Assembly: GCA_036946405.1 (NCBI GenBank)
Contig: JAQIJC010000001.1
Location: 999,001 to 1,063,000, forward strand
Source of the DNA: Sphingomonas phyllosphaerae
GTDB taxonomy: Bacteria > Pseudomonadota > Alphaproteobacteria > Sphingomonadales > Sphingomonadaceae
Direction: 5' to 3'
Length of the DNA: 64,000 nucleotides
Under the pieces are notes generated by a model that searched no databases, was not told where the DNA came from, and saw only the letters and a list, made by a program, of their open reading frames with translations. Of this stretch, positions 8,204 through 16,741 are shown piece by piece. Both the position numbers and the translations under genes were made by a program. Within the stretch, counting starts at the first letter, position 1. Each line of letters starts with the position of its first letter.

Positions 8204-10150
8204 ATGCGCCGTTCCGTGCTGTCGTTGCCGCTCATCGCTCTGGCCACCCTCGCGGCGCAGGCGCCCCAAACCGGAACGAAGACCCAGCCGCCCGCCGGCG
8301 GCGACATTCCCGCCGACTTCCGCCTGCCCACGATCGAGCGCGACTATATCAAGCAGGACGTGATGATCCCGATGCGCGACGGGGTGAAGCTCCACACCGT
8401 CATCGTCATCCCGAAGAACGCCACCAACGCGCCGATCGTGCTGACCCGCACGCCGTACAATGCCTCGGCGCGCGCGAACCGCAGCGACGGCCCCTCGATG
8501 CTTAACGCGCTGCCGCTCGCCGACGAGATCTTCGTCAAGGGCGGCTACATCCGCGTCTATCAGGACGTGCGCGGCAAATACGGGTCGGAGGGCGATTATG
8601 TCGTGACCCGCCCGGTGATCGGCCCGCTCAACCCCACCCCCCCAGGTAAGATCGGGGTCGATCACGTCACCGACGCCTACGACACGATCGACTGGCTGGT
8701 GAACAAGGCGAACCTGCCGCAGTCGAACGGCCGCGTCGGGATGATCGGCTCGTCCTACGAAGGCTTCACCGTCGTGATGGCGCTGCTCAACCCGCATCCC
8801 GCGCTCAAGGTCGCCGCGCCGGAAAGCCCGATGATCGACGGCTGGATGGGCGACGACTGGTTCCATTACGGCGCGTTCCGGCTCGCCAATATCGCATGGC
8901 TGGGCGGGCAGACCGGCTACAAGAGCGGCGGGCCGCTCCCGCCGACCGGCGGTTACGACGATTACGACAATTTCCGCGACAAGTCGGCGGGCGATTGGGC
9001 CAAGCAATCGGGCTACGACCAGCTGCCGTACTGGACGCGCATGTCGCAGCATCCCGCCTATGACGCCTTCTGGCAGGGGCAGGCGCTCGACAAATTGCTC
9101 GCCGCCAATCCCTCGAACGTCCCGACGCTCTGGGAACAGGGGCTGTGGGATCAGGAGGACATGTACGGCGCGATCACCGCGTGGGAGGCGCTCAAGGCCA
9201 AGGGCAAGCTCGGCAACAACTTCCTCGTGATGGGGCCGTGGCGGCACAGCCAGGTCAACCGCGAGGGCAACAGCCTGGGCCCGTTCCAGTGGAACGGCGA
9301 CACCGCCGCGCAATTCCGCGAGCAGATGGTGCGCCCGCTGTTTGACCAGTATCTCAAGGACGGGCCGGCGGCGAACCTGCCGACCGCCGCGATCTACAAC
9401 ACCGGCGAGAACCATTGGGATCGCTTCGCCACCTGGCCACTGGCGTGCGAGCAGGGCTGCGCCGCGCCGCTGACGCCGATGTACCTTCAGGCGGACGGCG
9501 GGTTGTCGACCGCCAAGGGCGCGGCGGGCGGCGACGCTTATGTCTCGGACCCGGCCAAGCCGGTCCCGCACCTCCCGCGCCCGGTCAATTTCAACGACGG
9601 CCGCTGGGGCGACTGGCTGGTCAGCGACCAGCGCCCTGCCGATGGCCGCACGGACGTGATGACCTATATGACGCCGGTGCTGACGCAGCCGCTGCGCGTC
9701 TCTGGCGCGCCGATCGCCGATCTCTATGCGAAAACGACCGGCACCGACGGCGATTTCGTGGTCAAGATCATCGACGTGCTGCCGGCGAACGTCGCCGACG
9801 CGAAGATGGGCGGCTATCAATTGCCGATCAGCCTCGACATCTTCCGCGGCCGCTACCGCGACAGTTTCGCGAACCCCAGCGCGATCCCGGCGGGCAAGGT
9901 GCAGCGCTATCGCTTCCGGCTGCCGACCGTGAACCACGTCTTCCAGCCGGGGCACCGCGTGATGGTGCAGGTTCAGTCGAGCCTGTTCCCGCTCTACGAC
10001 CGCAACCCGCAGACCTATGTGAAGAACATCTTCTTCGCGCAGCCCGGCGACTACAAGAAGGCGACCGTGACGATCGAACGCGGCGGCGCGCAGGCGAGCG
10101 CGGTGCTGCTCCCGATCGTCCCGGTGGCGCAGGGGCAGGCGCCCCAATAA
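8204..10150 (+). CDS. Secreted CocE/NonD family hydrolase (X-Pro dipeptidyl-peptidase S15-like)
   Basis: A 648-residue protein starting at the ATG at 8204, which gives a signal peptide (MRRSVLSLPLIALATLAAQA); longer frames upstream overlap the fucosidase promoter region. 'VMIPMRDGVKLHTVIVIPKN' opens the alpha/beta-hydrolase fold. 'GRVGMIGSSYEGFTVVM' holds the nucleophile serine in the GxSYxG motif of CocE, glutaryl-7-ACA acylase and S15 peptidases. The C-terminal third ('PLRVSGAPIADLYAKTTGTDGDF') is the jelly-roll domain of this family. Likely an acylase/esterase or alpha-amino-acid ester hydrolase in the periplasm; substrate unknown. Confidence 0.88.
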   Translation: MRRSVLSLPLIALATLAAQAPQTGTKTQPPAGGDIPADFRLPTIERDYIKQDVMIPMRDGVKLHTVIVIPKNATNAPIVLTRTPYNASARANRSDGPSMLNALPLADEIFVKGGYIRVYQDVRGKYGSEGDYVVTRPVIGPLNPTPPGKIGVDHVTDAYDTIDWLVNKANLPQSNGRVGMIGSSYEGFTVVMALLNPHPALKVAAPESPMIDGWMGDDWFHYGAFRLANIAWLGGQTGYKSGGPLPPTGGYDDYDNFRDKSAGDWAKQSGYDQLPYWTRMSQHPAYDAFWQGQALDKLLAANPSNVPTLWEQGLWDQEDMYGAITAWEALKAKGKLGNNFLVMGPWRHSQVNREGNSLGPFQWNGDTAAQFREQMVRPLFDQYLKDGPAANLPTAAIYNTGENHWDRFATWPLACEQGCAAPLTPMYLQADGGLSTAKGAAGGDAYVSDPAKPVPHLPRPVNFNDGRWGDWLVSDQRPADGRTDVMTYMTPVLTQPLRVSGAPIADLYAKTTGTDGDFVVKIIDVLPANVADAKMGGYQLPISLDIFRGRYRDSFANPSAIPAGKVQRYRFRLPTVNHVFQPGHRVMVQVQSSLFPLYDRNPQTYVKNIFFAQPGDYKKATVTIERGGAQASAVLLPIVPVAQGQAPQ

Positions 10151-10156
10151 CCGACC

Positions 10157-10236
10157 GTCGCCCCGGACCTGATCCGGGGCCCCGCTTCTTCGGCAGCCGC
10201 AGCAAAAGCGGGATTCCGGATCAAGTCCGGGATGAC
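10157..10236. repeat. Palindromic intergenic repeat, family A
   Basis: GTCGCCCCGGACCTGATCC ... GGATCAAGTCCGGGATGAC, two inverted arms around a centre with GCTTCTTC. It lies between convergent genes; the stop codon and last residues of the histidine kinase (minus strand, stop at 10221-10223) are inside it. Confidence 0.85.
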
Positions 10237-11540
10237 GTGCCGCCCAACACCAGACACGCCCGCAACCCGCGCCCGTCCTCGCCCGGCGCGAGCGTCAGCG
10301 CCCCGCCATGCGCCGCGGCGATCCGCGCGACGATCGACAGCCCCAGCCCCGAGCCGCCGCTGCGCGCCTCACCCTTCCAGAAGCGTTCGCGCATCTTGAC
10401 CAGCCGCTCGGGCGGGATCGGCGCGCCGTCGTCGCACACGCACAGCCGCGCGCCCGGCCCGGCGGCGACCGCGATCCGCGCCCCCGCCGGCGTATGCCGC
10501 ACCGCATTGTCGATCAGATTCTCCAGCGCCAGCGTGATCGCCGCCGGCTGACCGGGGATCGCCGCGGCGCCGTCCACCTGCAACGCGATCGTCCGCCCCG
10601 ACGCGAGCACCGCCGGCGCCCGCTCCGCCACCACCTTCTCTGCGAGCGTACCCAGATCGACGACCCCACCATCGTCCTGCACCGGCCGCTCCAGATCGGC
10701 GAGGCTCAGCAATTGCGCGATCACCCGCGCCGCGCGGTCGACCTGCTGCAACAGCGCCGCGCGCGCTGCTGCGTCGGTCACGGCATCGGCGCGCAGCCGG
10801 ATCGTCGCCAGCGGCGTGCGCAGCTCGTGCGCGACATCTGCCGCGAACGCCGCCTGCGCCGCGAACGCCTGCTCCAGTCGGTCGAGCGCTTCATTGGTCG
10901 CCACCGCCAGCGGCTCGATCTCGGTGGGCAGCGTCCCCTGCGGCAGGCGACGGTCGAGCGCGCGCGGGCCGATCGCGGCGGCGGTCTGCGCCGCGCGTCG
11001 CATCCGCGCGCGGATCCCGCGCGTCAGCCACGCCGCGGCGAGCGGCCCCAGCATCACGAACGGCAGCAGCAACAGCACGAAGCGCTTGAGGAAGGTGGTG
11101 ACGATATCGTCGGTCACCACCTCGGGCGCGGTGCTGTCCTGCGCCACCATGATCCACCGCCCGGCACCCGCCGGCCGGCTGAGCACCGCGACCCGTCCAA
11201 GCCGCACCAGTTCCGGCTGCCCCGCCAGCGGCACGTCCGCCGGCACCATCGCCCCGCGCGCGGCGAGAACATGCCGCGCGCCATCGACGATCGCCAGCGA
11301 CAGCCCGCCCGCGAGCAAATCGACGCTCGCCATCGCGCGCCGCGCATCGCCGCGATCGGCGTGCAGCCGGTCGGCGACCCGCTGCGCCTGCTGGTGGAGC
11401 ACCTCATGCTGGTAATGCCGCGCGACGCGGTGGAGCAGCGCCCCCACCGCGACCGGCAAGGTCACCGCGGCGGCCAGCGCGATCGCGACGTGGAGCAGCG
11501 CGAGCTGCCCGAACAGCGATCGCGGCCACCACCGCCTCAT
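10221..11540 (-). CDS. Two-component sensor histidine kinase (QseC/CzcS-like)
   Basis: A 439-residue protein. The start at 11540 forms ATGA with the regulator's stop, which makes the pair one transcription unit. Two membrane helices (about residues 12-35 and 155-175) flank a periplasmic sensor segment. HAMP linker, then H-box 'DVAHELRTPLATIR' with the phosphorylated His near residue 240, N-box 'LALENLIDNAVRHTPAG', D-box 'VCDDGAPIPPE', and G2-box 'GSGLGLSIVARIAAAHGG'. Classical HisKA plus HATPase. It is divergent from an RND metal-type pump, so it probably senses the pump's substrate in the periplasm. The C-terminal tail is encoded by a palindromic repeat. Confidence 0.92.
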   Translation of the reverse strand: MRRWWPRSLFGQLALLHVAIALAAAVTLPVAVGALLHRVARHYQHEVLHQQAQRVADRLHADRGDARRAMASVDLLAGGLSLAIVDGARHVLAARGAMVPADVPLAGQPELVRLGRVAVLSRPAGAGRWIMVAQDSTAPEVVTDDIVTTFLKRFVLLLLPFVMLGPLAAAWLTRGIRARMRRAAQTAAAIGPRALDRRLPQGTLPTEIEPLAVATNEALDRLEQAFAAQAAFAADVAHELRTPLATIRLRADAVTDAAARAALLQQVDRAARVIAQLLSLADLERPVQDDGGVVDLGTLAEKVVAERAPAVLASGRTIALQVDGAAAIPGQPAAITLALENLIDNAVRHTPAGARIAVAAGPGARLCVCDDGAPIPPERLVKMRERFWKGEARSGGSGLGLSIVARIAAAHGGALTLAPGEDGRGLRACLVLGGTSSRT

Positions 11541-12214
11541 GCCGCGCTGCGCAACAGGTAACCGACCCCGCGCACCGTATCGATCCGCGCGCCGGTGCCG
11601 GCCTCGTCGAGCCGCTTGCGCAGCCGGTGGACATAGACCTCGACCGCGTTCTTCGATCCCTGATCGCCGCCCGCCCCGAACAACTGGTCCTCGACCACGC
11701 GCTTGGGCACGACATTCCCGGCTCGCCGCAGCAGCAATTCGAGCAATTCGGTTTCGCGCGTCGACAGCGTCAGCAGCGTGTCGCCGACCCGCACCGTCCG
11801 CGTCTCGACGTCGAAGGTCAGCCGCGCACACGTCAGCGACACGCCCAGATAGCCGCCCTGCCGCCGCAGCACCGCCAGCAATCGCGCATGCAGTTCGTCG
11901 GCATCGAACGGCTTGACCAGATAATCGTCCGCCCCGTCATGCAGCCCGCGTACCCGCGCCTCGACGCTGCCGCGCGCGGTCAGCACCAGCACCGGCCGCG
12001 TCTCGCCGCGCGCGCGCCGCCGCCGCAGCCACGCCAGCCCGTCGCCATCGGGCAGCCCGAGGTCGAGCAGGATCGCGGCATGGTCGACCGCCGCCATATA
12101 CGCCTCCGCCTCGTCCAGCGACGCGGCATGGTCGAGCGTCAGCCCGCGTTGCAGCAACGCCGCCGCCAACGCCTCCGCCAACGCCCTGTCATCCTCGATC
12201 AATAATATGCGCAA
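11537..12214 (-). CDS. OmpR-family response regulator
   Basis: Receiver domain: 'LRILLIEDDRALAEAL' with acidic pair, 'AILLDLGLPDGDG' with phospho-acceptor Asp near residue 51, 'LVLTARGS' and 'LVKPFDADEL' with the conserved Lys. The C-terminal winged helix shows 'LSTRETELLELLLRRAG' and 'NAVEVYVHRLRKRL', typical of OmpR/PhoB. The start is likely the TTG at 12214 (so that the protein begins with RILLIEDD after a GGGGGG ribosome site); another TTG lies seven codons upstream. Its 3' end overlaps the kinase. Likely autoregulates and activates the divergent efflux operon. Confidence 0.92.
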   Translation of the reverse strand: MRILLIEDDRALAEALAAALLQRGLTLDHAASLDEAEAYMAAVDHAAILLDLGLPDGDGLAWLRRRRARGETRPVLVLTARGSVEARVRGLHDGADDYLVKPFDADELHARLLAVLRRQGGYLGVSLTCARLTFDVETRTVRVGDTLLTLSTRETELLELLLRRAGNVVPKRVVEDQLFGAGGDQGSKNAVEVYVHRLRKRLDEAGTGARIDTVRGVGYLLRSAA

Positions 12215-12299
12215 GAACCCCCCGCAGCGCAGCAATCGTCAGGTACATGTAAGCCGGCACCGCTACGCGCCTTACGGTTCACCGTACGCAGAGTCGATC

Positions 12300-13562
12300 A
12301 TGCACGCAGCCGACGAATCCGTTCCGCTCCCCACCGCGAGCCGCCTGTCGCGCCCGGCGCAGTGGCGCTGGCTGGCGATCGCCGCCGCCGCTTTGGTCGG
12401 CATCGTGCTGCTCGTCACGCTGATCGGCAAATGGACCCACAAGGAAGAGGCACCCCCGGCACCACCGCCGCCCGGCACCTTCCGCCCGACCCCGACGCAG
12501 CTCGCCGGGCTCCAGACGCTGCGCGTCGGCGAGGGCGGATCGGCCGAGCAATTGCTGGCGAGCGGCGCGATCACCGTCGACGGCGACCGCAGCACGCCGG
12601 TGCTGATGCCCTATGCGGGTCAGGTCGTGAAGGTACTGGTCGAGGCCGGCGAGCGCGTCGTGCAGGGCCAGCCGCTGCTGCTGGTGCGCACCGGCGACTT
12701 CGTCGAGGCGCGCAGCGGGCTGTTCGCCGCGCGCGCCGGCTATCAGAACGCGCAGGCGCAACTGGTCGCGGCGCAACGCGCGGCGGATCGCCAGAAGCAG
12801 ATCTACGAGACCGCCGGCGGCGCGCTGAAGGATTACCAGCAGGCGCAGGTCGATCTCGCCGCCGCACAGGCCAGCGCGCGCACCGCCGCCGCGTCGCTGG
12901 GCGCGGCGCGTGACAAGCTCGCGGTGCTCGGCAAGACGCCCGCCGAAATCCGCCGATTGGAAAATGTCAGCGAAGTGTCGGGCATCCACGACGTCACCAC
13001 GCTCCACGCGCCGATCGGCGGGCTGATCGCGACGCGCGACGTGGCCGCCGGGCAATATGTCGGGCAGGGCGGCGACAAGCCGGTGATGACGATCACCGAT
13101 CCGTCGCGCGTCTGGCTGGTCGCGCAGGTTGCCGAAGGCGATGCGGAATCGATCCACGTCGGCGATGCCGCCACCGTCACCACGCCCGCGCTGCCCGGCC
13201 GCACGTTCAGCGCGCGGATCGATCTGGTCGGCGCCGCGCTCGATCCCGTGACGCACCGCTTGCCGGTGCGCGCGGCGATCGCCAATCCGGGCGGCGCGCT
13301 CAAGCCGCAGATGTTCGCCAGCTTCGCGATCCGCCGCGCCAGCGCGAGCGCGGAGATGCGCGTCCCGGCTGCCGCGGTGATCCACGAGGGCGAACAGGCA
13401 CGCGTCTGGGTCGTCCAGCCGCACGGCGTGCTCGCCTCGCGCGATGTGGTGACCGGCGACAGCCAGGACGGGCAGATCGCGATCGTGAAGGGGCTCGCGC
13501 CCGGCGAGCGGATCGTCACCGCCGGCGCGCTGTTCGTCAACGAAGCGGGGCTCGGCGAGTGA
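12300..13562 (+). CDS. RND efflux periplasmic adaptor (CusB/CzcB/HlyD family)
   Basis: A 420-residue membrane-fusion protein. The chosen ATG at 12300 gives a cytoplasmic N-tail, a membrane anchor (residues 20-40, WLAIAAAALVGIVLLVTLIG) and a Pro-rich linker. Then the barrel-sandwich half-motifs 'VLMPYAGQVVKVLVEAGERVVQGQPLL' and 'TTLHAPIGGLIATRDVAAGQYVGQG' flank an alpha-helical hairpin (about residues 135-210, Ala/Gln-rich). A beta-barrel and membrane-proximal domain complete it. It bridges the inner-membrane pump to the outer-membrane channel. First gene of the operon: GTGA overlap with the pump. Confidence 0.92.
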   Translation: MHAADESVPLPTASRLSRPAQWRWLAIAAAALVGIVLLVTLIGKWTHKEEAPPAPPPPGTFRPTPTQLAGLQTLRVGEGGSAEQLLASGAITVDGDRSTPVLMPYAGQVVKVLVEAGERVVQGQPLLLVRTGDFVEARSGLFAARAGYQNAQAQLVAAQRAADRQKQIYETAGGALKDYQQAQVDLAAAQASARTAAASLGAARDKLAVLGKTPAEIRRLENVSEVSGIHDVTTLHAPIGGLIATRDVAAGQYVGQGGDKPVMTITDPSRVWLVAQVAEGDAESIHVGDAATVTTPALPGRTFSARIDLVGAALDPVTHRLPVRAAIANPGGALKPQMFASFAIRRASASAEMRVPAAAVIHEGEQARVWVVQPHGVLASRDVVTGDSQDGQIAIVKGLAPGERIVTAGALFVNEAGLGE

Positions 13563-16500
13563 ACCGCCTCGTAGGGTTCGCGCTGCGTCAGCGGCTGCTG
13601 ATCGTCGGCGTCTTCGTCACCATGCTGGTGGCGGGCGTCATCGGCTTCCTCAACCTCAATATCGAGGCCTATCCCGATCCGGTCCCGCCGATGGTGGAGG
13701 TCATCACCCAGACGCAGGGCCTGTCCGCCGAGGAGATGGAGCGCAACGTCACGATCCCGATCGAGGTGCAGATGGCGGGCATCCCGCATCTGACCGCGAT
13801 CCGCGCGATCAGCCTGTTCGGCCTGTCCGACATCAAGATCCAGTTCAGCTACGATTACACCAACGAACAGGCGCGGCAGCAGGTCATCAACCGCCTGTCG
13901 CAGCTGCCCCCGCTCACTGGCGGCGCGCAGCCGACGCTGTCGCCGACCAGCCCGGTCGGGGAAATCTATCGCTACCGGATCGCCGCGCCCAAGGGCTATT
14001 CGGTGATGGACCTCAAGACGTTGCAGGATTGGGTGCTGCAACGCCGCTTCAAGCGCATTCCCGGCGTGATCGACGTCACCGGCTGGGGCGGCAAGCTGCG
14101 CGCCTATGACGTGGTGATCGACAACGATCGCCTCTCCGCGCACAATGTCACCGTCAACCAGGTGTTGCAGGCGATCGCGAAGAGCGACGGCAATGTCGGC
14201 GGGCAGACGATCAACTTCGGCGCACAGGCCGCGATCGTCCGCGGCGTCGGCCTGATCCAGTCGCCCTCGGGGATCGAGAACGTGCTGGTCGGCACCGCCG
14301 GCGGGCAGCCGGTGCTGGTGAAGGACGTGGCGAAGGTCACGATCGGCAACACGCCGCGGCTCGGCATCGCCGGCTATAACGACCAGGACGACATCGTGCA
14401 GGGCATCGTGCTGATGCAGCGCGGTGCGCAGTCGATGCCGACGATCGAGCGCGTTCAGAAGGAAGTCGCCGAGATCAACGATTCCGGCGTCCTGCCGCCC
14501 GGCGTCCATCTGGAGCGCATCTACGACCGCTCTGATCTCATCAAGCTGACGATCCACACCGTGCTCGAAAACATGGTGGTCGGCATCCTGCTGATCTTCG
14601 CGCTGCAATGGCTGTTCCTCGGCAATCTGCGCAGCGCGATCATCGTCGCGGCGACGATCCCGTTCGCGCTCGCCTTCGCGATCCTGATCCTCGTGCTGCA
14701 GGGCGAAAGCGCGAACCTGTTGTCGGTCGGTGCGCTCGATTTCGGGCTGGTGGTCGACGCCTGCGTCATCATGGTCGAGAACATCTTCCGACACATGGTC
14801 GAACGATCCGCCAACGTCGAAAGCGGTAAGGGGCATTATTCGCTCGCCAGCCGCTTCTCGGCGGTGCTCGGCGCGTCGAGCGAGGTCAGCCGCGGCATCT
14901 TCTTCGCCGCCGCGATCATCATCGCCAGTTTCCTGCCGTTGTTCACGCTCACCGGGGTCGAAGGGCACATCTTCGGCCCGATGGCGAAGACCTATGCCTA
15001 TGCGATCACCGGCGGGCTGATCGCGACCTTCACGGTCGCGCCGGTGCTCGCGACCCTGCTGCTCCCCGACAAATTGTCGGAGGTCGAGACGTTCATCGTC
15101 GGCCGCTTGCGCCGCGTCTACGAACCCGCCGCCGCCTTCGCGCTCGGCAATCGCGTGCTCGCGCTCGGCGGTGGCGTGCTGTTGCTGCTCGTCGCGATGG
15201 TCGGGGTGCGCTCGCTCGGTATCGAATTCCTCCCGCATCTGGAGGAAGGCAATATGTACATCCGCGCCACGCTCCCGGCGTCGATCAGCCTCGAGGCGGG
15301 CGACCCGACCGTCAACGGCATCCGCCGGATCATCGCGCAATATCCGGAAGCGACCGCGGTGCTCTCCGCGCACGGCCGCCCCGATGACGGCACCGACGCC
15401 ACTGGCTTCTTCAACGCCGAATTCTTCGTGCCGCTCAAGCCCGCCGACGAATGGCCGTCGGGCATGACCAAGGAGAAATTGATCGACGAATTGTCGAAGA
15501 AACTCAGCGCCAGATATCCCGGCGTCGATTTCTCCTTCTCGCAGATCATCGAGGATAACGTCGAGGAAGCCGCCTCGGGGGTGAAGGGCGCGAATTCGAT
15601 CAAGCTGTTCGGCCCCGATCTGCCGACGCTCGAAAGATACGCCAATCAGATCAAGGCGCAGATGGGCAAGGTGCGCGGGATCGAGGATCTCGGCGTCTTC
15701 CAGTCGCTCGGCCAGCCGACCGTCCGCATCGACGTCGATCGGGCGCGCGCCGCGCGCTACGGGCTGACGCCCGACGACGTGAACGGCGTGGTCGCGGCGG
15801 CGATCGGCGGCAGCACCGCCGCCGATCTCTACGAAGCCGGCACCGACCGTCACTTCCCGATCGTCGTGCGGCTCAAGCCCGAACAGCGCGACTCGCTGGA
15901 GGCGCTGCGCCGGATCACGATCGGCGCGCCCGCGCTCGACGGCAGCGCACAGACGATCCAGGTGCCGCTGTCGGAGGTGGCGAACGTCCGCCTGACCTCG
16001 GGCGCGTCGTTCATCTATCGCGAGCATCAGGAACGCTACATCCCGATCAAATTCTCGGTGCGCGGGCGCGATCTCGGCGGCGCGGTCGAGGAAGCGCGCG
16101 CACGGATCCAGCGCGAGGTGCATCTGCCCGCCGGCTATCATCTCGAATGGGCGGGCGAGCTCGACAATCTCAACAACGCGATCGCGCGGCTGGAGATCGT
16201 CGTGCCGATCAGCCTGCTGCTGATGCTGCTGCTGCTCTACGCCAATTTCGGGTCGATCCGCGACAGCCTGCTCGCCTTCGCCGCGATCCCGCTCGCGGTG
16301 GTCGGCGGGGTGCTGGCGCTGGCGCTGACCGGCACCGCGTTCAGCATCTCGGCGGCGATCGGCTTCGTCGCGCTGTTCGGGATCGCGGTGATGGACGGTA
16401 TCCTCGTCGTCACCACCTTCAACAATGCGATCGACGAAGGACTCGACCGTGCCCGTGCGATCGCGACGACGGTGCGCCATTCGCTGCGCCCGGTGGTGAT

Positions 16501-16741
16501 GACCTGTCTGGTCGCCGCGATCGGTCTGCTGCCCGCGGCGATGTCGCACGGCATCGGCAGTCAGGTGCAGAAGCCGCTCGCGCTGGTGGTGGTCGGTGGC
16601 ATGACGCTCGCGCCGGTGCTGATCCTGCTGATCCTGCCGGTGCTGATCGACCGCTTCTCCCGCCGCGTCGCGCCCGCCGATCGCGGCGCGCATGGCCGCG
16701 ACGTCGGCCACCATCGCGACGGATCGGAGGTGATCGCATGA
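13559..16741 (+). CDS. RND inner-membrane pump, CzcA/CusA (heavy-metal efflux) family
   Basis: A 1060-residue pump beginning with GTG that overlaps the adaptor's stop. The twelve-helix RND layout is seen, with TM1 at residues 10-30 and two large periplasmic loops. TM4 carries 'VGALDFGLVVDACVIMVENIFRHM': the Asp...Asp...Glu pattern of HME-RND proton relays (compare DFGxxVDGxVxxVEN of CzcA). That places it with metal pumps rather than drug pumps. 'NIEAYPDPVPPMVEVITQTQGLSAEEMERNVT' style is also HME-like. The metal (Zn/Cd/Co versus Cu/Ag) cannot be decided by eye. Confidence 0.9.
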   Translation: MNRLVGFALRQRLLIVGVFVTMLVAGVIGFLNLNIEAYPDPVPPMVEVITQTQGLSAEEMERNVTIPIEVQMAGIPHLTAIRAISLFGLSDIKIQFSYDYTNEQARQQVINRLSQLPPLTGGAQPTLSPTSPVGEIYRYRIAAPKGYSVMDLKTLQDWVLQRRFKRIPGVIDVTGWGGKLRAYDVVIDNDRLSAHNVTVNQVLQAIAKSDGNVGGQTINFGAQAAIVRGVGLIQSPSGIENVLVGTAGGQPVLVKDVAKVTIGNTPRLGIAGYNDQDDIVQGIVLMQRGAQSMPTIERVQKEVAEINDSGVLPPGVHLERIYDRSDLIKLTIHTVLENMVVGILLIFALQWLFLGNLRSAIIVAATIPFALAFAILILVLQGESANLLSVGALDFGLVVDACVIMVENIFRHMVERSANVESGKGHYSLASRFSAVLGASSEVSRGIFFAAAIIIASFLPLFTLTGVEGHIFGPMAKTYAYAITGGLIATFTVAPVLATLLLPDKLSEVETFIVGRLRRVYEPAAAFALGNRVLALGGGVLLLLVAMVGVRSLGIEFLPHLEEGNMYIRATLPASISLEAGDPTVNGIRRIIAQYPEATAVLSAHGRPDDGTDATGFFNAEFFVPLKPADEWPSGMTKEKLIDELSKKLSARYPGVDFSFSQIIEDNVEEAASGVKGANSIKLFGPDLPTLERYANQIKAQMGKVRGIEDLGVFQSLGQPTVRIDVDRARAARYGLTPDDVNGVVAAAIGGSTAADLYEAGTDRHFPIVVRLKPEQRDSLEALRRITIGAPALDGSAQTIQVPLSEVANVRLTSGASFIYREHQERYIPIKFSVRGRDLGGAVEEARARIQREVHLPAGYHLEWAGELDNLNNAIARLEIVVPISLLLMLLLLYANFGSIRDSLLAFAAIPLAVVGGVLALALTGTAFSISAAIGFVALFGIAVMDGILVVTTFNNAIDEGLDRARAIATTVRHSLRPVVMTCLVAAIGLLPAAMSHGIGSQVQKPLALVVVGGMTLAPVLILLILPVLIDRFSRRVAPADRGAHGRDVGHHRDGSEVIA

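Noticed and set aside
8102..10147. 681-codon minus-strand open frame opposite the CocE-like gene
   Set aside because: Shadow frame; no motifs, while the plus strand carries the S15/CocE nucleophile motif.
13559..16741. Assignment of the RND pump as a multidrug (AcrB/HAE1) exporter
   Set aside because: The TM4 motif DFGLVVDACVIMVEN has the Asp/Asp/Glu pattern of metal-type pumps, and the adaptor and kinase context fits metals better.
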